Notes under the pieces: generated by a model
What the model was told of the DNA's origin: nothing
Databases searched by the model: none
The model's input: the letters and a program-made list of their open reading frames with translations, nothing else
Program-made: the position numbers and the translations under genes
Assembly (NCBI GenBank): GCA_028292505.1
Contig: JAQGMF010000040.1
Location: forward strand, 1-45,378
Source: Rhodocyclales bacterium
Lineage (GTDB): Bacteria > Pseudomonadota > Gammaproteobacteria > Burkholderiales > Rhodocyclaceae
DNA length: 45,378 bases
Reading direction: 5' to 3'
In this document: one piece after another, positions 1 to 10,829 of the stretch
Layout of the letters: each line of letters starts with the position of its first letter
Numbering within the stretch: the first letter of the stretch is position 1

Positions 1-59
1 AGACTCAGCTGCTATTTAACTGAGACTCAGCCAAGCTGGGTTAAAAAAGGAAGAACAAA

Positions 60-452
60 ATGCGTCACGGAAGCGGCCTGCGTAAGCTCAACCGTACCAG
101 CAGCCATCGCTTGGCGATGCTGCGCAATATGACCAACTCGCTGCTGCGCCACGAGGTCATCAAGACCACGTTGCCGAAGGCAAAAGAGCTGCGTCGCGTT
201 GTCGAGCCCATCATCACCTTGGGCAAGAAGCCCAGCCTCGCGAATCGTCGTCTGGCATTCGATCGCCTGCGTGACCGCGATATCGTCGGCAAGGTCTTCA
301 ACGAGCTTGGCCCGCGCTTCGCGAGCCGTAACGGTGGTTACCTGCGTATTCTGAAGTGCGGTTTCCGCGTTGGCGACAATGCGCCGATGGCGTACGTCGA
401 GCTGCTGGATCGTCCGGATGGCGATGCTGCTGAAGGTGAAGTGGTCGCGTAA
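60..452 (+). CDS. rplQ: 50S ribosomal protein L17
   Basis: This 130-residue protein is ribosomal protein L17, a component of the large subunit. The N-terminus [17 protein letters not shown] and the run [14 protein letters not shown] are hallmarks of the family, and the length is close to that of E. coli L17 (127 aa). The ATG at 60 follows an AAAGGAAG ribosome binding site at about 47-53. In most bacteria rplQ is the last gene of the alpha operon after rpoA; here the preceding 59 bases do not let me identify an rpoA end. A strong intrinsic terminator follows the stop codon, consistent with rplQ being the last gene of its operon. Confidence 0.98.
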   Translation: MRHGSGLRKLNRTSSHRLAMLRNMTNSLLRHEVIKTTLPKAKELRRVVEPIITLGKKPSLANRRLAFDRLRDRDIVGKVFNELGPRFASRNGGYLRILKCGFRVGDNAPMAYVELLDRPDGDAAEGEVVA

Positions 453-482
453 GCTATTGTCATACCGCAGTTTGCAGAATTC

Positions 483-510
483 AAAAAGCCCGCACTTGTG
501 CGGGCTTTTT
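483..510 (+). terminator. Rho-independent terminator of rplQ operon
   Basis: A perfect hairpin of AAAAAGCCCGCAC and its complement around a TT loop ends in a run of T. It sits 30 bp after the rplQ stop codon and nothing coding follows for about 500 bp. Confidence 0.93.
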
Positions 511-675
511 GCTTTTGTCATTCCCGCTTCCCGCAGGCATGGTGGGATCAAGGGCAAGGTGGGCGCAGCGAACTGCACTACATGATTGCCCGCGAGCACA
601 CGGTGCAGTTTCACTGCACCCTACGCGACGCCTACTCCGCAAGAAAGAACAGCTACATCCCGCAATGCATGGATT

Positions 676-832
676 GCAGTCCCCCCTGGGGGAGAGGGGG
701 GCTCGTCAGAGCCGGGAGCGGGGGAAGCGTTCGTACATTGATCCCTTTATCTTGAGCTGACCCTGCAGCCACGCTTTCGCTTCTCCCGGCTCTGACGAGC
801 CCCTCCCTGCACGGGGAGGGGACAGCAAGCAC
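676..832. repeat. CCCTCTCC-family inverted repeat, copy 1
   Basis: Two oppositely oriented modules, about 681-730 and 771-832, share the words CTCGTCAGAGCCGGGAG / CTCCCGGCTCTGACGAG and AGCGT / ACGCT. The outer ends are G-rich/C-rich (GGGGGAGAGGGG). Related elements occur at 19159-19295 and 23335-23470, always between genes. This is a dispersed intergenic palindrome of unknown function and could form a long hairpin in RNA. Confidence 0.75.
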
Positions 833-889
833 CGAGAATGACGTCAGCATCGCAGCCCAAATTTGTAGGGTGGCAGTGAGCGCAGTGGC

Positions 890-993
890 GTAGGTCGGAA
901 AAGCGAAGCGCCTTCCGACGTTTGTAGCGCTCTTAAGAGCCATTCATGAGTTGTGGACGCTTCAAACCTCGGAAGGCGCTTCGCTTTTCCGAC

Positions 994-997
<4 letters not shown>
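890..997. repeat. Inverted repeat overlapping uvrA stop codon
   Basis: Arms at 890-916 and 971-997 are perfect 27-bp complements, beginning GTAGGTCGGAAAAGCG on the left. The right arm contains the uvrA TAG stop (994-996, minus strand) and one more base. The 54-bp spacer has no coding signal. It may act as the uvrA 3' hairpin, but it lacks a clear T-tract. Confidence 0.85.
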
Positions 998-3825
<2,828 letters not shown>

Positions 3826-4033
3826 GCTGATCCAGTCCATGAGGCGTGCTGCCAGTCGTGAGTAACCTGTGACTATAACTTTGCCAGCCGTTGCGAACCA
3901 AGTCCTATATTCGGGAGTCGATATACCGGCTGGCCGAATGAGCCAGGCGGCACGAGGCCAGGCGTGCACGTCTGCTAAAATGCCTCGCTTGCCGGTCCGT
4001 GCAGGCCAACCCGATCTTTTCGAATTCAGTGTT

Positions 4034-5407
4034 ATGACGAGCAGCAGTACGTTGCCAGGCCCCGATCGCATGTCCGCCCTTGAGTGGCGCGTAGGCATTT
4101 CGCTCGCCTCTATTTTCGGCTTGCGCATGCTCGGGCTCTTCCTGGTACTGCCAGTATTTTCGGTTTTCGCTGGTGGCCTGCCAGGGGGCGACAACTTTCA
4201 ACTCGTATCGCTGGCCTTCGGTGCTTTCATGCTGGTCCAGGCCTTTCTGTACCTGCCTTTCGGTTTCGCCTCCGATCGTTTTGGACGCAAGCCCGTCATC
4301 GTTCTTGGCTTGTTGCTCTTTGCAGCCGGGGCGCTAATGGCGGCGTGGGCGCCGACCATCTACTGGATGATCGCCGCGCGCGCCTTGCAGGGTATGGGCG
4401 CCGTGTCGGCGGCGGTGACGGCACTGGCCGCCGATCTCACGCGCGAACAACATCGCACCAAGATCATGGCCATGATCGGCTCGACCATCGGCTTGGTATT
4501 CGCGCTGTCGCTGGTTGTCTCTCCTATGCTATATGCATGGATCGGCATGCGCGGCATGTTCCTGTTGATTGCCGTACTGGCACTGCTGGCGATCCCCCTG
4601 CTGCTGCGCGTGGTGCCGAATCCGGTATCGCAAATCGAGCGGCGCGAGCGTGTGCCGGTTTCCGCTGTCCTGAAAGACGGCCAGCTATTGCGCCTGAATT
4701 TCGGCATCTTTGCCTTGCATGTATTGCAGACCGCAATGTTCCTTGTCGTGCCACGCCAGTTGATCGAGCAGCATGGTATTGCGCTGGGGCAACACTGGCA
4801 CGTTTATCTGCCAGTAGTGCTGGGCAGTTTCCTGGTGGCCATTCCCGCCATTGTGCAATCCGAAAGGAAAGGGCGCACCAAGCTGATGTTCGTCGGCAGC
4901 ATTGCCTTGTTGGCGGTATCGCAACTGGGTCTATGGCTCGGCGCGGCGAGTCTGAGCAGCGTGGTGCTAATGCTGTTGCTGTTTTTTGCCGCCTTCAATA
5001 TTCTCGAAGCATCCCTGCCGTCCCTTGTTTCGCGCATTGCACCGGCTAAGGCGAAGGGCACGGCGCTGGGAATTTTCAATACCACACAGGCGCTGGGCGT
5101 TGCCGTGGGGAGTGCCGCTGGGGGCTGGATTGCGGTACATTTGGGCACTCAGTGGATTAGCTGCATGACATTGCTAATGGCCCTGGCGTGGGGATTTCTC
5201 GCACTGGGCATGCAGGTGCCCACCAAGGTGACGCTCAAAACCGTTACGCTGGGCCCCGATGCCGACATGGATGCAATGCGCGAGCAAATAGCCGGACTGC
5301 CCGGCGTCAATGAGGTCGCAGTCGAGCGCGGTATTGCAACACTCAAGATCAACCCTGAGCGCTGGGACGAAAACCGTCTGCAGCGCCTGATTGGAGGAGA
5401 AGCCTGA
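4034..5407 (+). CDS. YajR-like MFS transporter with C-terminal ferredoxin-like domain
   Basis: This is an inner-membrane major facilitator superfamily transporter of about 457 residues with roughly 12 hydrophobic segments. The loop motif [14 protein letters not shown] between helices 2 and 3 is the MFS motif A. After the last helix a soluble tail of about 65 residues ([18 protein letters not shown] onward) resembles the YAM/HMA-like ferredoxin fold of E. coli YajR. The substrate is unknown. I chose the ATG at 4034; the ATG at 4070 (MSALEWR) is an alternative and no ribosome binding site clearly decides. The gene diverges from uvrA and its TGA overlaps the ssb ATG (TGATG). From general knowledge, uvrA / MFS / ssb is a recurring order in Betaproteobacteria. 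Confidence 0.88.
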   Translation: MTSSSTLPGPDRMSALEWRVGISLASIFGLRMLGLFLVLPVFSVFAGGLPGGDNFQLVSLAFGAFMLVQAFLYLPFGFASDRFGRKPVIVLGLLLFAAGALMAAWAPTIYWMIAARALQGMGAVSAAVTALAADLTREQHRTKIMAMIGSTIGLVFALSLVVSPMLYAWIGMRGMFLLIAVLALLAIPLLLRVVPNPVSQIERRERVPVSAVLKDGQLLRLNFGIFALHVLQTAMFLVVPRQLIEQHGIALGQHWHVYLPVVLGSFLVAIPAIVQSERKGRTKLMFVGSIALLAVSQLGLWLGAASLSSVVLMLLLFFAAFNILEASLPSLVSRIAPAKAKGTALGIFNTTQALGVAVGSAAGGWIAVHLGTQWISCMTLLMALAWGFLALGMQVPTKVTLKTVTLGPDADMDAMREQIAGLPGVNEVAVERGIATLKINPERWDENRLQRLIGGEA

Positions 5408-5889
5408 TGGCCTCTGTAAATAAAGTAATTCTCGTCGGCAACCTCGGCAAGGATCCGGAAACGCGCTACGCCCCCAGCGGCGATGCCATTTGCAACATCA
5501 CCATTGCCACCACGGATTCGTGGAAGGACAAGGCCACCGGCGAAAAGAAAGAACAGACCGAATGGCACCGTGTGGTGTTCTTCGGCAAGCTGGCCGAGAT
5601 CGCCGGCCAGTACCTGCGCAAGGGTCGCCCGGTTTATGTCGAAGGCAGCCTGCGCACGCGCAAGTGGCAGGACAAGGACGGGCAGGATCGCTACACCACC
5701 GAGATCCGCGCCGACGTCATGCAGATGCTTGGCGGGCGCGAAGGCGGCGATGCGCCAATGCGTTCCGAGAGCAACGAGCCGACGAGTAGCGGTAACGCTC
5801 GTCCACCGGCGCGCGAAAATCGCAGCCAGGAAACAGCGCCACCTGCAAATGCTTTTGGTGGTGATTTTGACGACGACATTCCGTTCTGA
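5407..5889 (+). CDS. ssb: Single-stranded DNA-binding protein
   Basis: SSB coats single-stranded DNA during replication, recombination and repair. The 160-residue product starts [18 protein letters not shown] and has an OB fold over about residues 1-110. A Gly/Pro/Asn-rich disordered linker follows, and it ends in the acidic tip DFDDDIPF that recruits partner proteins. GGAGGAG at 5394-5400, inside the end of the MFS gene, is its ribosome binding site, and its start overlaps the MFS stop, so translation is probably coupled. Confidence 0.98.
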   Translation: MASVNKVILVGNLGKDPETRYAPSGDAICNITIATTDSWKDKATGEKKEQTEWHRVVFFGKLAEIAGQYLRKGRPVYVEGSLRTRKWQDKDGQDRYTTEIRADVMQMLGGREGGDAPMRSESNEPTSSGNARPPARENRSQETAPPANAFGGDFDDDIPF

Positions 5890-5913
5890 TCGTCTTGAAA
5901 CGGGGCATTGAGG

Positions 5914-6531
5914 ATGAGCGAGTTATCGCAGGGTGGCAAAGCAGCAGAGCGCGAATATTGCAGCACCAGCGAGGCGGCAACGATGCTGGGTGTATCGCTG
6001 GGCACGGTGCAGCAGATGGTCGAGAATGGTCTGCTCGACGCATGGAAGACCACGGGTGGACATCGGCGCATTCGCGTCTCATCGGTCGAGGCCTTTCTAC
6101 GCAAACGGCATAATGGGCCTGCGCCCAGTGTCGGTAACCTGCGTGTGCTGGTCGCCGAAGATGATCTTGTCATGCAAACCCTGTATCAGCGCACGCTGGC
6201 GACCTGGGACTTGCCGATCGAGGTCAAGATCGTCAGCAGCGGTTTCGACGGCTTACTGGAGATCGGTCGCGAAATGCCTGATCTCCTGGTATCCGACTTG
6301 GTCATGCCGGGACTCGACGGCTTTGCGATGATCCGCAAACTGCGCAGCGAACCGCAACTGGCGCATATGGACATCATCGCCGTGACCGGCCTTTCGGCGG
6401 AAGACATCGAGAAGGAAGGTGGTCTGCCGAATGACGTTATCATTTATGGCAAACCGATTCCCTTTCGCGAACTCAAGGGCTACATCCAGGCCAAGCTGGT
6501 GCAGACGCAGCGGCGCAACGTGAAGACTTAG
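5914..6531 (+). CDS. Helix-turn-helix plus receiver domain regulator
   Basis: The 205-residue protein has a MerR/excisionase-like helix-turn-helix at about residues 14-62 (CSTSEAATMLGVSLGTVQQ, then TTGGHRRIR). A CheY-like receiver follows at about 76-200, with acidic pocket E82-D83-D84, phosphoacceptor D128 (LLVSDLVMPG) and a Lys in YGKPIPF. The order is the reverse of classical response regulators, which carry DNA binding at the C-terminus. TTG at 5908 is a possible alternative start. It lies 24 bp after ssb and may be read from the same transcript. No histidine kinase is adjacent, so its partner and targets are unknown. Confidence 0.8.
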   Translation: MSELSQGGKAAEREYCSTSEAATMLGVSLGTVQQMVENGLLDAWKTTGGHRRIRVSSVEAFLRKRHNGPAPSVGNLRVLVAEDDLVMQTLYQRTLATWDLPIEVKIVSSGFDGLLEIGREMPDLLVSDLVMPGLDGFAMIRKLRSEPQLAHMDIIAVTGLSAEDIEKEGGLPNDVIIYGKPIPFRELKGYIQAKLVQTQRRNVKT

Positions 6532-6945
6532 CGGCTGTTCACGTTTTACAAAGTCAAAGGCCTTTACCGCAGAGGCGCGAAGAACGCAGGGGAAAGCAGG
6601 GCTCTGCCTCCTTCGCACACATAGCCTCAACTCAGCCCGTCCTCGGCCAAGAAGCGGCGCTGCGCGCTGGAACGACATCCGTCGCCCTGGCATTTCTCTT
6701 TGCGCCCTCTGCGGTAAGCCGCTATAGGGACAGACACTCTTTCCAAGTGGTATGCGAATGGACTAGACCTTACCAAGGTTCTGTTGTTGACCACTCACGT
6801 TCTCGGCTTCATTGCAAACGACTGGCTGCTCTCGGCCATGAGCGAATGGTCAGGTAGGCCGCCCGAAGCAGCAAACCGCGTGGGCTCGCCGAGCCCACCC
6901 TACTGGCCAAAACGAGAGACTTGTTATTCACACGAACCCTTTTAG
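6532..6945. other. Gene-free stretch with imperfect palindromes
   Basis: No credible coding frame is visible. It contains an imperfect inverted repeat (6564-6583 with 6698-6717, word TTACCGCAGAGG) and a short hairpin GTGGGCTCGCCGAGCCCAC near 6880-6898. The latter lies between two genes that do not point the same way. Confidence 0.6.
6564..6717. repeat. Inverted repeat TTACCGCAGAGG family
   Basis: The left end reads TTACCGCAGAGGCGCGAAG and the right end CTTTGCGCCCTCTGCGGTAA, imperfect complements about 115 bp apart. It resembles the element at 17733-17801 in style (CAGAG words) but not in full sequence. Confidence 0.65.
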
Positions 6946-7707
6946 TTACGGAGCAAGCTTGCCGCCGTTGAGGAGCGCACGGCGCCCTTCATGAGTGAAC
7001 TCAAAGATATAGCCATCTCCGCCTTCACTAAATTTTCTTGTAATTAATTTCCGTTTTTGCAACTCGCCGATATCAAACTCGACTTTAACTTTTGGCTCAG
7101 CAGAGCCCTTCAAAAACTCCTTTTCAGTCACCCGTCCTCCGCGCCCATCGAGATACGCCAGAAGCCCCCGTTGAGCCATATCAAGCGCTTCATCAGACTT
7201 CTCCGACGGCTCACGACCCTGCATACCCAGAGCCTCTTTCTGCGCCAGATCAAGCGCATTAGTGAGGCGGGTAATTTCCGAATTGAGACGATCAATATTT
7301 CCCTCAAACTTACGTTCGCGTTCGAAGTATTCAGTGCGCAGTGCCCTCGACTGCTGCAGCGTCAGCAGCGTCTCCTCCTCAATTTGCTGCTTGCTTTGGT
7401 TCGCTTCTCGACGTCGTTTTAACGTAAATGCGTATGCAATTCTGGCGGGGTATGGATAGCCGAAGACATAGACCAAGGCAGAAAACACCGGATAAAGCAT
7501 TCCACGTAATATCAATGAACGAGTATCCGGAAACGCAACGGTATCAATTAGCCGAAACGTCTGAGAGACGCCTGCAGTCGACAATAGAATCACGAGAAAC
7601 TTGTAATTCCACAAACACCAAGCCACAGCAAAACTGCCCGTCAATGGGCTCGATATGCGTTCTGCAAGGGTCTCTTTCGCGGTTTTCAATAGCTCGTCGA
7701 TTGACAT
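6946..7707 (-). CDS. Predicted membrane protein with coiled coil and C-terminal winged-helix-like domain
   Basis: I do not recognise a characterised family. The 253-residue product opens with an amphipathic stretch ending in ERISSPLTGSFAVAWCLWNY, an N-terminal pattern (SSP...W..WN.KF) I associate with uncharacterised bacterial membrane proteins. Hydrophobic segments lie at about residues 26-46 and 66-90. A charged Gln/Glu/Arg-rich coiled coil follows at about 98-165. The C-terminal part (about 178-250: LLAYLDGRGGRVTEKEF, then ELQKRKLI and FEFTHEGRRALL) looks like a small winged-helix domain. The topology suggests a membrane-anchored protein with a cytoplasmic sensor or effector tail. The gene is isolated and looks less G+C-rich than its neighbours, which hints at acquisition. 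Phage defence or stress sensing are guesses only. Confidence 0.6.
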   Translation of the reverse strand: MSIDELLKTAKETLAERISSPLTGSFAVAWCLWNYKFLVILLSTAGVSQTFRLIDTVAFPDTRSLILRGMLYPVFSALVYVFGYPYPARIAYAFTLKRRREANQSKQQIEEETLLTLQQSRALRTEYFERERKFEGNIDRLNSEITRLTNALDLAQKEALGMQGREPSEKSDEALDMAQRGLLAYLDGRGGRVTEKEFLKGSAEPKVKVEFDIGELQKRKLITRKFSEGGDGYIFEFTHEGRRALLNGGKLAP

Positions 7708-8208
7708 CTATTTTCCTAAATTGGTATCTATACGACATCTCAAGGCGTGTCAGGCGGCCAGATACGTTTTGCGCGGGCAATTGTCTATTTAATCAGATGG
7801 AATGTCCAACGACGCGAGGAACAAGCTCTGCGGTGTAGTAAAAAGGGAAATTGAGCTGCCGTCTCCATGCTTGATAAATCTGGCTGGAGGATCCGCGGTT
7901 AGGGTTGTTACTGCGCGGACCAAATTACCCGACTGAGCGATTGCAGGCACCCAGCTTCAATATTGATGTAACCGGACATGCCCCGGCAGGTCGGGTCATG
8001 CCGGTTATCTCAAACATTGAACGTCCGCTTTTCGCGACACTGACAGACCGCTTGGGGTCAAAAGCGGTCCCAGAAATTTATGGGATCAGCCGGATTTGTC
8101 CGTGTGCGCCAGCGTACCGGGGAGGACCAGCAGTATGCGCACAGCGCTGTGTTGGAAAGATGCTGCGTCTCAAAAGGGCGCGGTGCGCGATAGCCATGCA
8201 TGGCGCAT
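7708..8208. other. No recognisable gene
   Basis: Open frames on the plus strand (for example from 7428 and 7905) show no family resemblance or ribosome binding site and are probably chance. The only structure I see is a palindrome at 7971-8005, arms ACCGGACATGCCCCG and CGGGTCATGCCGGT, with one or two mismatches. Confidence 0.5.
7971..8005. repeat. Imperfect palindrome
   Basis: Arms around a GCAGGT loop pair with one or two mismatches. There is no T-tract, so it does not look like an intrinsic terminator. It may be a degenerate intergenic repeat. Confidence 0.45.
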
Positions 8209-9372
8209 TTAATCCGTCGCAGCCCATCGCATGCGCGCCAACGCTTCCGTGAGCACGCCGCGGCTGCAGCCGAAATTGAGACGCAGAAATCCGGGCGCGC
8301 CGAAATCTGCGCCGTCCGATAACAGAACCCCATGTGCTTCAAAAAAAGCCGTGGGGTTTTGTTTTTTCTCGTTTGCCAGTTCGCGGCAATCCAGCCAGGC
8401 CAGGTAGGTTGCATCGACCGGCGTGGTGCGCACGCCCGGCATTTCGGCGACGGCTTGCATGATGAGCTCGGCATTGCCGCGCAGATAGTCGAGCAGGGCA
8501 AGGCGCCAGTCGTGCGCATCGCGATAGGCCGCTTCGGTCGCCACCAAGCCCATGACATTGGTATGAGGCATGAGGCCATCTGCGACGCGCCGGAAACGCC
8601 GGCGCAAGTTCGCATCGGTAATGATGGCGAAGGCGCTGGAGAGGCCTGGAATGTTCCAGGTCTTGCTCGGCGCCATCAGAGTGATCGTGCGATCGGCGAT
8701 GTCTTCGCCGAGCGATGCCAATGGAATATGCGGTGTGTCGGGATTTAGCACCAGACCGCAGTGAATCTCATCCGAACAGATCAGCATGTCGCGCTCGATG
8801 GCCAGTGCACCAAGATTCAGCAGCTCTTCGCGACTGTAACTGCGGCCAACCGGATTATGTGGATTGCATAGAAGCAGCAGGCGCGTTTCGGGCGTGATGC
8901 ATGCTGACAGATCGTCGAAATCGCATACCCAGCGTTGAGTCGACGCGCTGTCTTCAAGCACCATGTCGCTACGAATCAACTGGCGTTGCGTGTTGCCAGG
9001 CGCGCTCAGAAACGGTGGATACACCGGCGTCAGCGTGGCGACCGCATCGCCCGGAGAGCCTGACAGCAGACATGCCAGATTGAAGCCGCTGACGACTCCC
9101 GGCAGCAACACGATCCAGTCCGGATCGATGCGCCAGCCATGGTCGCGCTGCAGCCCCTCGACGATCGCATCCAGCAGCGAAGGCCAGGGCGCCGCGTAGC
9201 CCATGACGCCGTGCTCCAGCTCCTGGCGCATCGCTGCGAGCACGGCAGGCGGCGCCGCGAAATCCATGTCGGCGACCCACATCGGCAGCACGTCGCGACC
9301 GGCAACGCGTTGCCATTTCACGCTGTGCGAATTGCGGCGGTCAGGCGGTGTATCGAAGTCGTAAGCGGGCAT
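8209..9372 (-). CDS. PatB/MalY-type PLP-dependent C-S lyase or aminotransferase
   Basis: This 387-residue fold-type I PLP enzyme resembles MalY/PatB cystathionine beta-lyases, which cleave C-S bonds and release a thiol, pyruvate and ammonia. Support comes from MWVADMDFAAP near the N-terminus, LLCNPHNPVGRSYS, the DEIHCGLVL segment, and the Schiff-base lysine in TLMAPSKTWNIPGL (K237). The ATG at 9372 gives MPAYDFD, typical for the family; an extension to 9444 lacks similarity. An operator-like palindrome (9448-9471) lies 76 bp upstream, in the divergent region shared with the ABC transporter at 9801. It may therefore belong to the GntR regulon, though its role there is not obvious. The exact reaction cannot be fixed from sequence. 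Confidence 0.85.
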   Translation of the reverse strand: MPAYDFDTPPDRRNSHSVKWQRVAGRDVLPMWVADMDFAAPPAVLAAMRQELEHGVMGYAAPWPSLLDAIVEGLQRDHGWRIDPDWIVLLPGVVSGFNLACLLSGSPGDAVATLTPVYPPFLSAPGNTQRQLIRSDMVLEDSASTQRWVCDFDDLSACITPETRLLLLCNPHNPVGRSYSREELLNLGALAIERDMLICSDEIHCGLVLNPDTPHIPLASLGEDIADRTITLMAPSKTWNIPGLSSAFAIITDANLRRRFRRVADGLMPHTNVMGLVATEAAYRDAHDWRLALLDYLRGNAELIMQAVAEMPGVRTTPVDATYLAWLDCRELANEKKQNPTAFFEAHGVLLSDGADFGAPGFLRLNFGCSRGVLTEALARMRWAATD

Positions 9373-9800
9373 GGTTGCGATTATTTCCACTGAACGCGTA
9401 ATTGTAAGTGGTCGCACGACAGGCATTGCAGGCTGGCACGACATCTGCTTGTATGCATACTAGTATACAAGAGGAAAAGTCATGTTACCTGTGCTCCATC
9501 GCGCACGAGCCATAGATGGCGCCGCAACGGCGGCTGATCCTGGAAAAGTTTTCGGGTCGGCTCAGCGCACGGCCACCACCATGGTGCAGCCACGGCGCGG
9601 CGCTGGTGCAGACATGCTCGCCGTAACCCGCTTTTTCTCTCTGATATTGCGGACCGTCCTGCTCCCTTCACCCCGCACGTTCCTTGCCTATGCAGGTTCG
9701 TGTGTGGAGGGTGGATCGGTGCTGCGCGCGGCGCATAACCGTCTCTGAGCAGGCAAACCCCACGATCGACAAGCCAGAACCACTTTCTACTGGAGAACCC
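9373..9800 (+). other. Divergent control region and long leader
   Basis: After operator A comes AGAGGA and an ATG at 9482 opening an 88-codon frame (9482-9748). Its product resembles nothing I know and has the Arg/Pro-rich look of an out-of-frame translation. Because 14805 has the same operator-AGAGGA-ATG layout in front of a real gene, this frame could be a gene remnant or leader peptide. Otherwise the 300 bp is an untranslated leader for the ABC transporter. I could not match it to a known riboswitch. Confidence 0.4.
9448..9471. promoter_or_regulatory. GntR-type operator, site A
   Basis: Arms CTTGTAT and ATACAAG are separated by 10 bp; the right part also holds TAGTATACAA, matching the GntR pattern TNGTNNACNA. 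It lies between the minus-strand PLP enzyme and the plus-strand ABC transporter. The same core occurs at 14479-14490 and 17965-17980 and in degenerate form at 14767-14794. Binding by the FCD regulator at 16829 is inferred. Confidence 0.7.
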
Positions 9801-10826
9801 ATGAAACCTATCGTTCCGCAACCCACAGAAGTCACTGCAAGCCCGAACCGCCGCCGTCAGTTGCTCGGCGGTGCAGTGGCCGGCGCCGCCCTGGCCGCCA
9901 TTGGCGCCCCAAGCATTGTCAAGGCACAGGCCTCGCCGAAGATTCGCATCGGCTTCTGGCCGGTGGCTTCCGCGCTGCCTTTCTTCGCGGCCATCGAAAA
10001 GGGCTACTTCAAGGAAGCCGGCCTGGATGTGGAGCCGCTCAAGTTCGCGAGTGCGCAGCAGGTCATGGAGGCGATGCTGTCAGGTCGTGCTGAAGGCAGC
10101 TCGAACGGCACGGCTTCGGCGGTGCTGGCCATTGGTGAGATCGCACAGCCAGGCTTGTTCAAGATTTTCTGTACCAATCCGACTAATGCCAAATACATAC
10201 TCGACGAATTTATCGTCGCTAAGGACAGCCCGATCAAGACGCTGGCCGATCTAAAGGGCAAGCGTGTCGCATCCGGACCGGGGATTCAGAACGTGACACT
10301 TGCCAAGGTCATGCTCGAGCGCGCCGGCGCGGGCACTGTCGCGGTCAGCGAGCTGCCGATCGGTCAGCACGTTGCTGCGCTGGCTGCGGGGCAGATCGAT
10401 GCGGCCTACACGCTCGAACCCACCGGCACGGTCGGCCGACTCAACGGCACGACACGCACACTGGAAGTAGGTGTCGTCGCCAAGTACATCCTCGGTGATC
10501 CAATGGCGCCGTGGCATGGCGGCTCCGCCAGTCTGACGACGGAGTTCATCAAGAAGTATCCGGATGTCGCCAAGAAGTACATAGCGGCCTACAAGCGCGG
10601 GGTTGATCTCGTCAAGACCAAGCCTGACGAAGCGCGGCCGTTTCTCAAGGGCTATACCGCCATCGAAGGTCCGCTGACCAGTGAAGTGCCGATGTCGGAT
10701 TACATGTTCTACAACGAGTTCAAGCCGAGCGACATTGCCTACTTCCAGAAGTTTTTCGATCTTTTCTCAGACAAGGGCATCTTCGAAAAACGCGTGCTGA
10801 TCGACTCGATTCTGTACAAGGGATAA
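9801..10826 (+). CDS. NitT/TauT-type ABC transporter substrate-binding protein, Tat-exported
   Basis: This periplasmic binding protein (341 aa) belongs to the NMT1/SsuA/TauA superfamily that binds small anionic, sulfonate or pyrimidine-like ligands. The N-terminus has a twin-arginine-type signal (NRRRQLLGGAVAGAALAA, cleavage likely after IVKAQA). The mature part starts KIRIGFWPVASALPFF and contains the family stretch GYFKEAGLDVEPLKF. The ATG at 9801 follows TGGAGA; an in-frame start at 9684 lies before the signal peptide and has no support. It leads an operon with a permease (3-bp gap) and an ATPase. Position beside operator A suggests control by the GntR protein. The ligand is unknown; a ureide, biuret or pyrimidine-like compound is inferred from context only. 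Confidence 0.88.
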   Translation: MKPIVPQPTEVTASPNRRRQLLGGAVAGAALAAIGAPSIVKAQASPKIRIGFWPVASALPFFAAIEKGYFKEAGLDVEPLKFASAQQVMEAMLSGRAEGSSNGTASAVLAIGEIAQPGLFKIFCTNPTNAKYILDEFIVAKDSPIKTLADLKGKRVASGPGIQNVTLAKVMLERAGAGTVAVSELPIGQHVAALAAGQIDAAYTLEPTGTVGRLNGTTRTLEVGVVAKYILGDPMAPWHGGSASLTTEFIKKYPDVAKKYIAAYKRGVDLVKTKPDEARPFLKGYTAIEGPLTSEVPMSDYMFYNEFKPSDIAYFQKFFDLFSDKGIFEKRVLIDSILYKG

Positions 10827-10829
10827 ATC

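Larger units (their letters stand above)
453..993. other. Gene-free stretch with repeats
   Basis: No open frame here resembles a protein. The stretch holds the rplQ terminator and two unrelated inverted-repeat elements (676-832 and 890-997), and the frames that run through it are translations of those palindromes. The uvrA gene enters from the right on the minus strand. Confidence 0.75.

Noticed and set aside
1..59. Possible 3' end of rpoA before rplQ
   Set aside because: rpoA usually precedes rplQ, but no frame in these bases gives a recognisable RpoA C-terminus, so I do not call it.
653..943. Minus-strand frame of 96 codons
   Set aside because: It is a translation of the two inverted repeats.
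3826..4033. SOS box for uvrA
   Set aside because: CTGT near 3877 is not followed by ACAG at the required spacing, so no LexA site is supported.
7905..8252. 115-codon plus-strand frame
   Set aside because: It lacks a ribosome binding site and similarity, spans a palindrome, and overlaps the end of the PLP enzyme gene.
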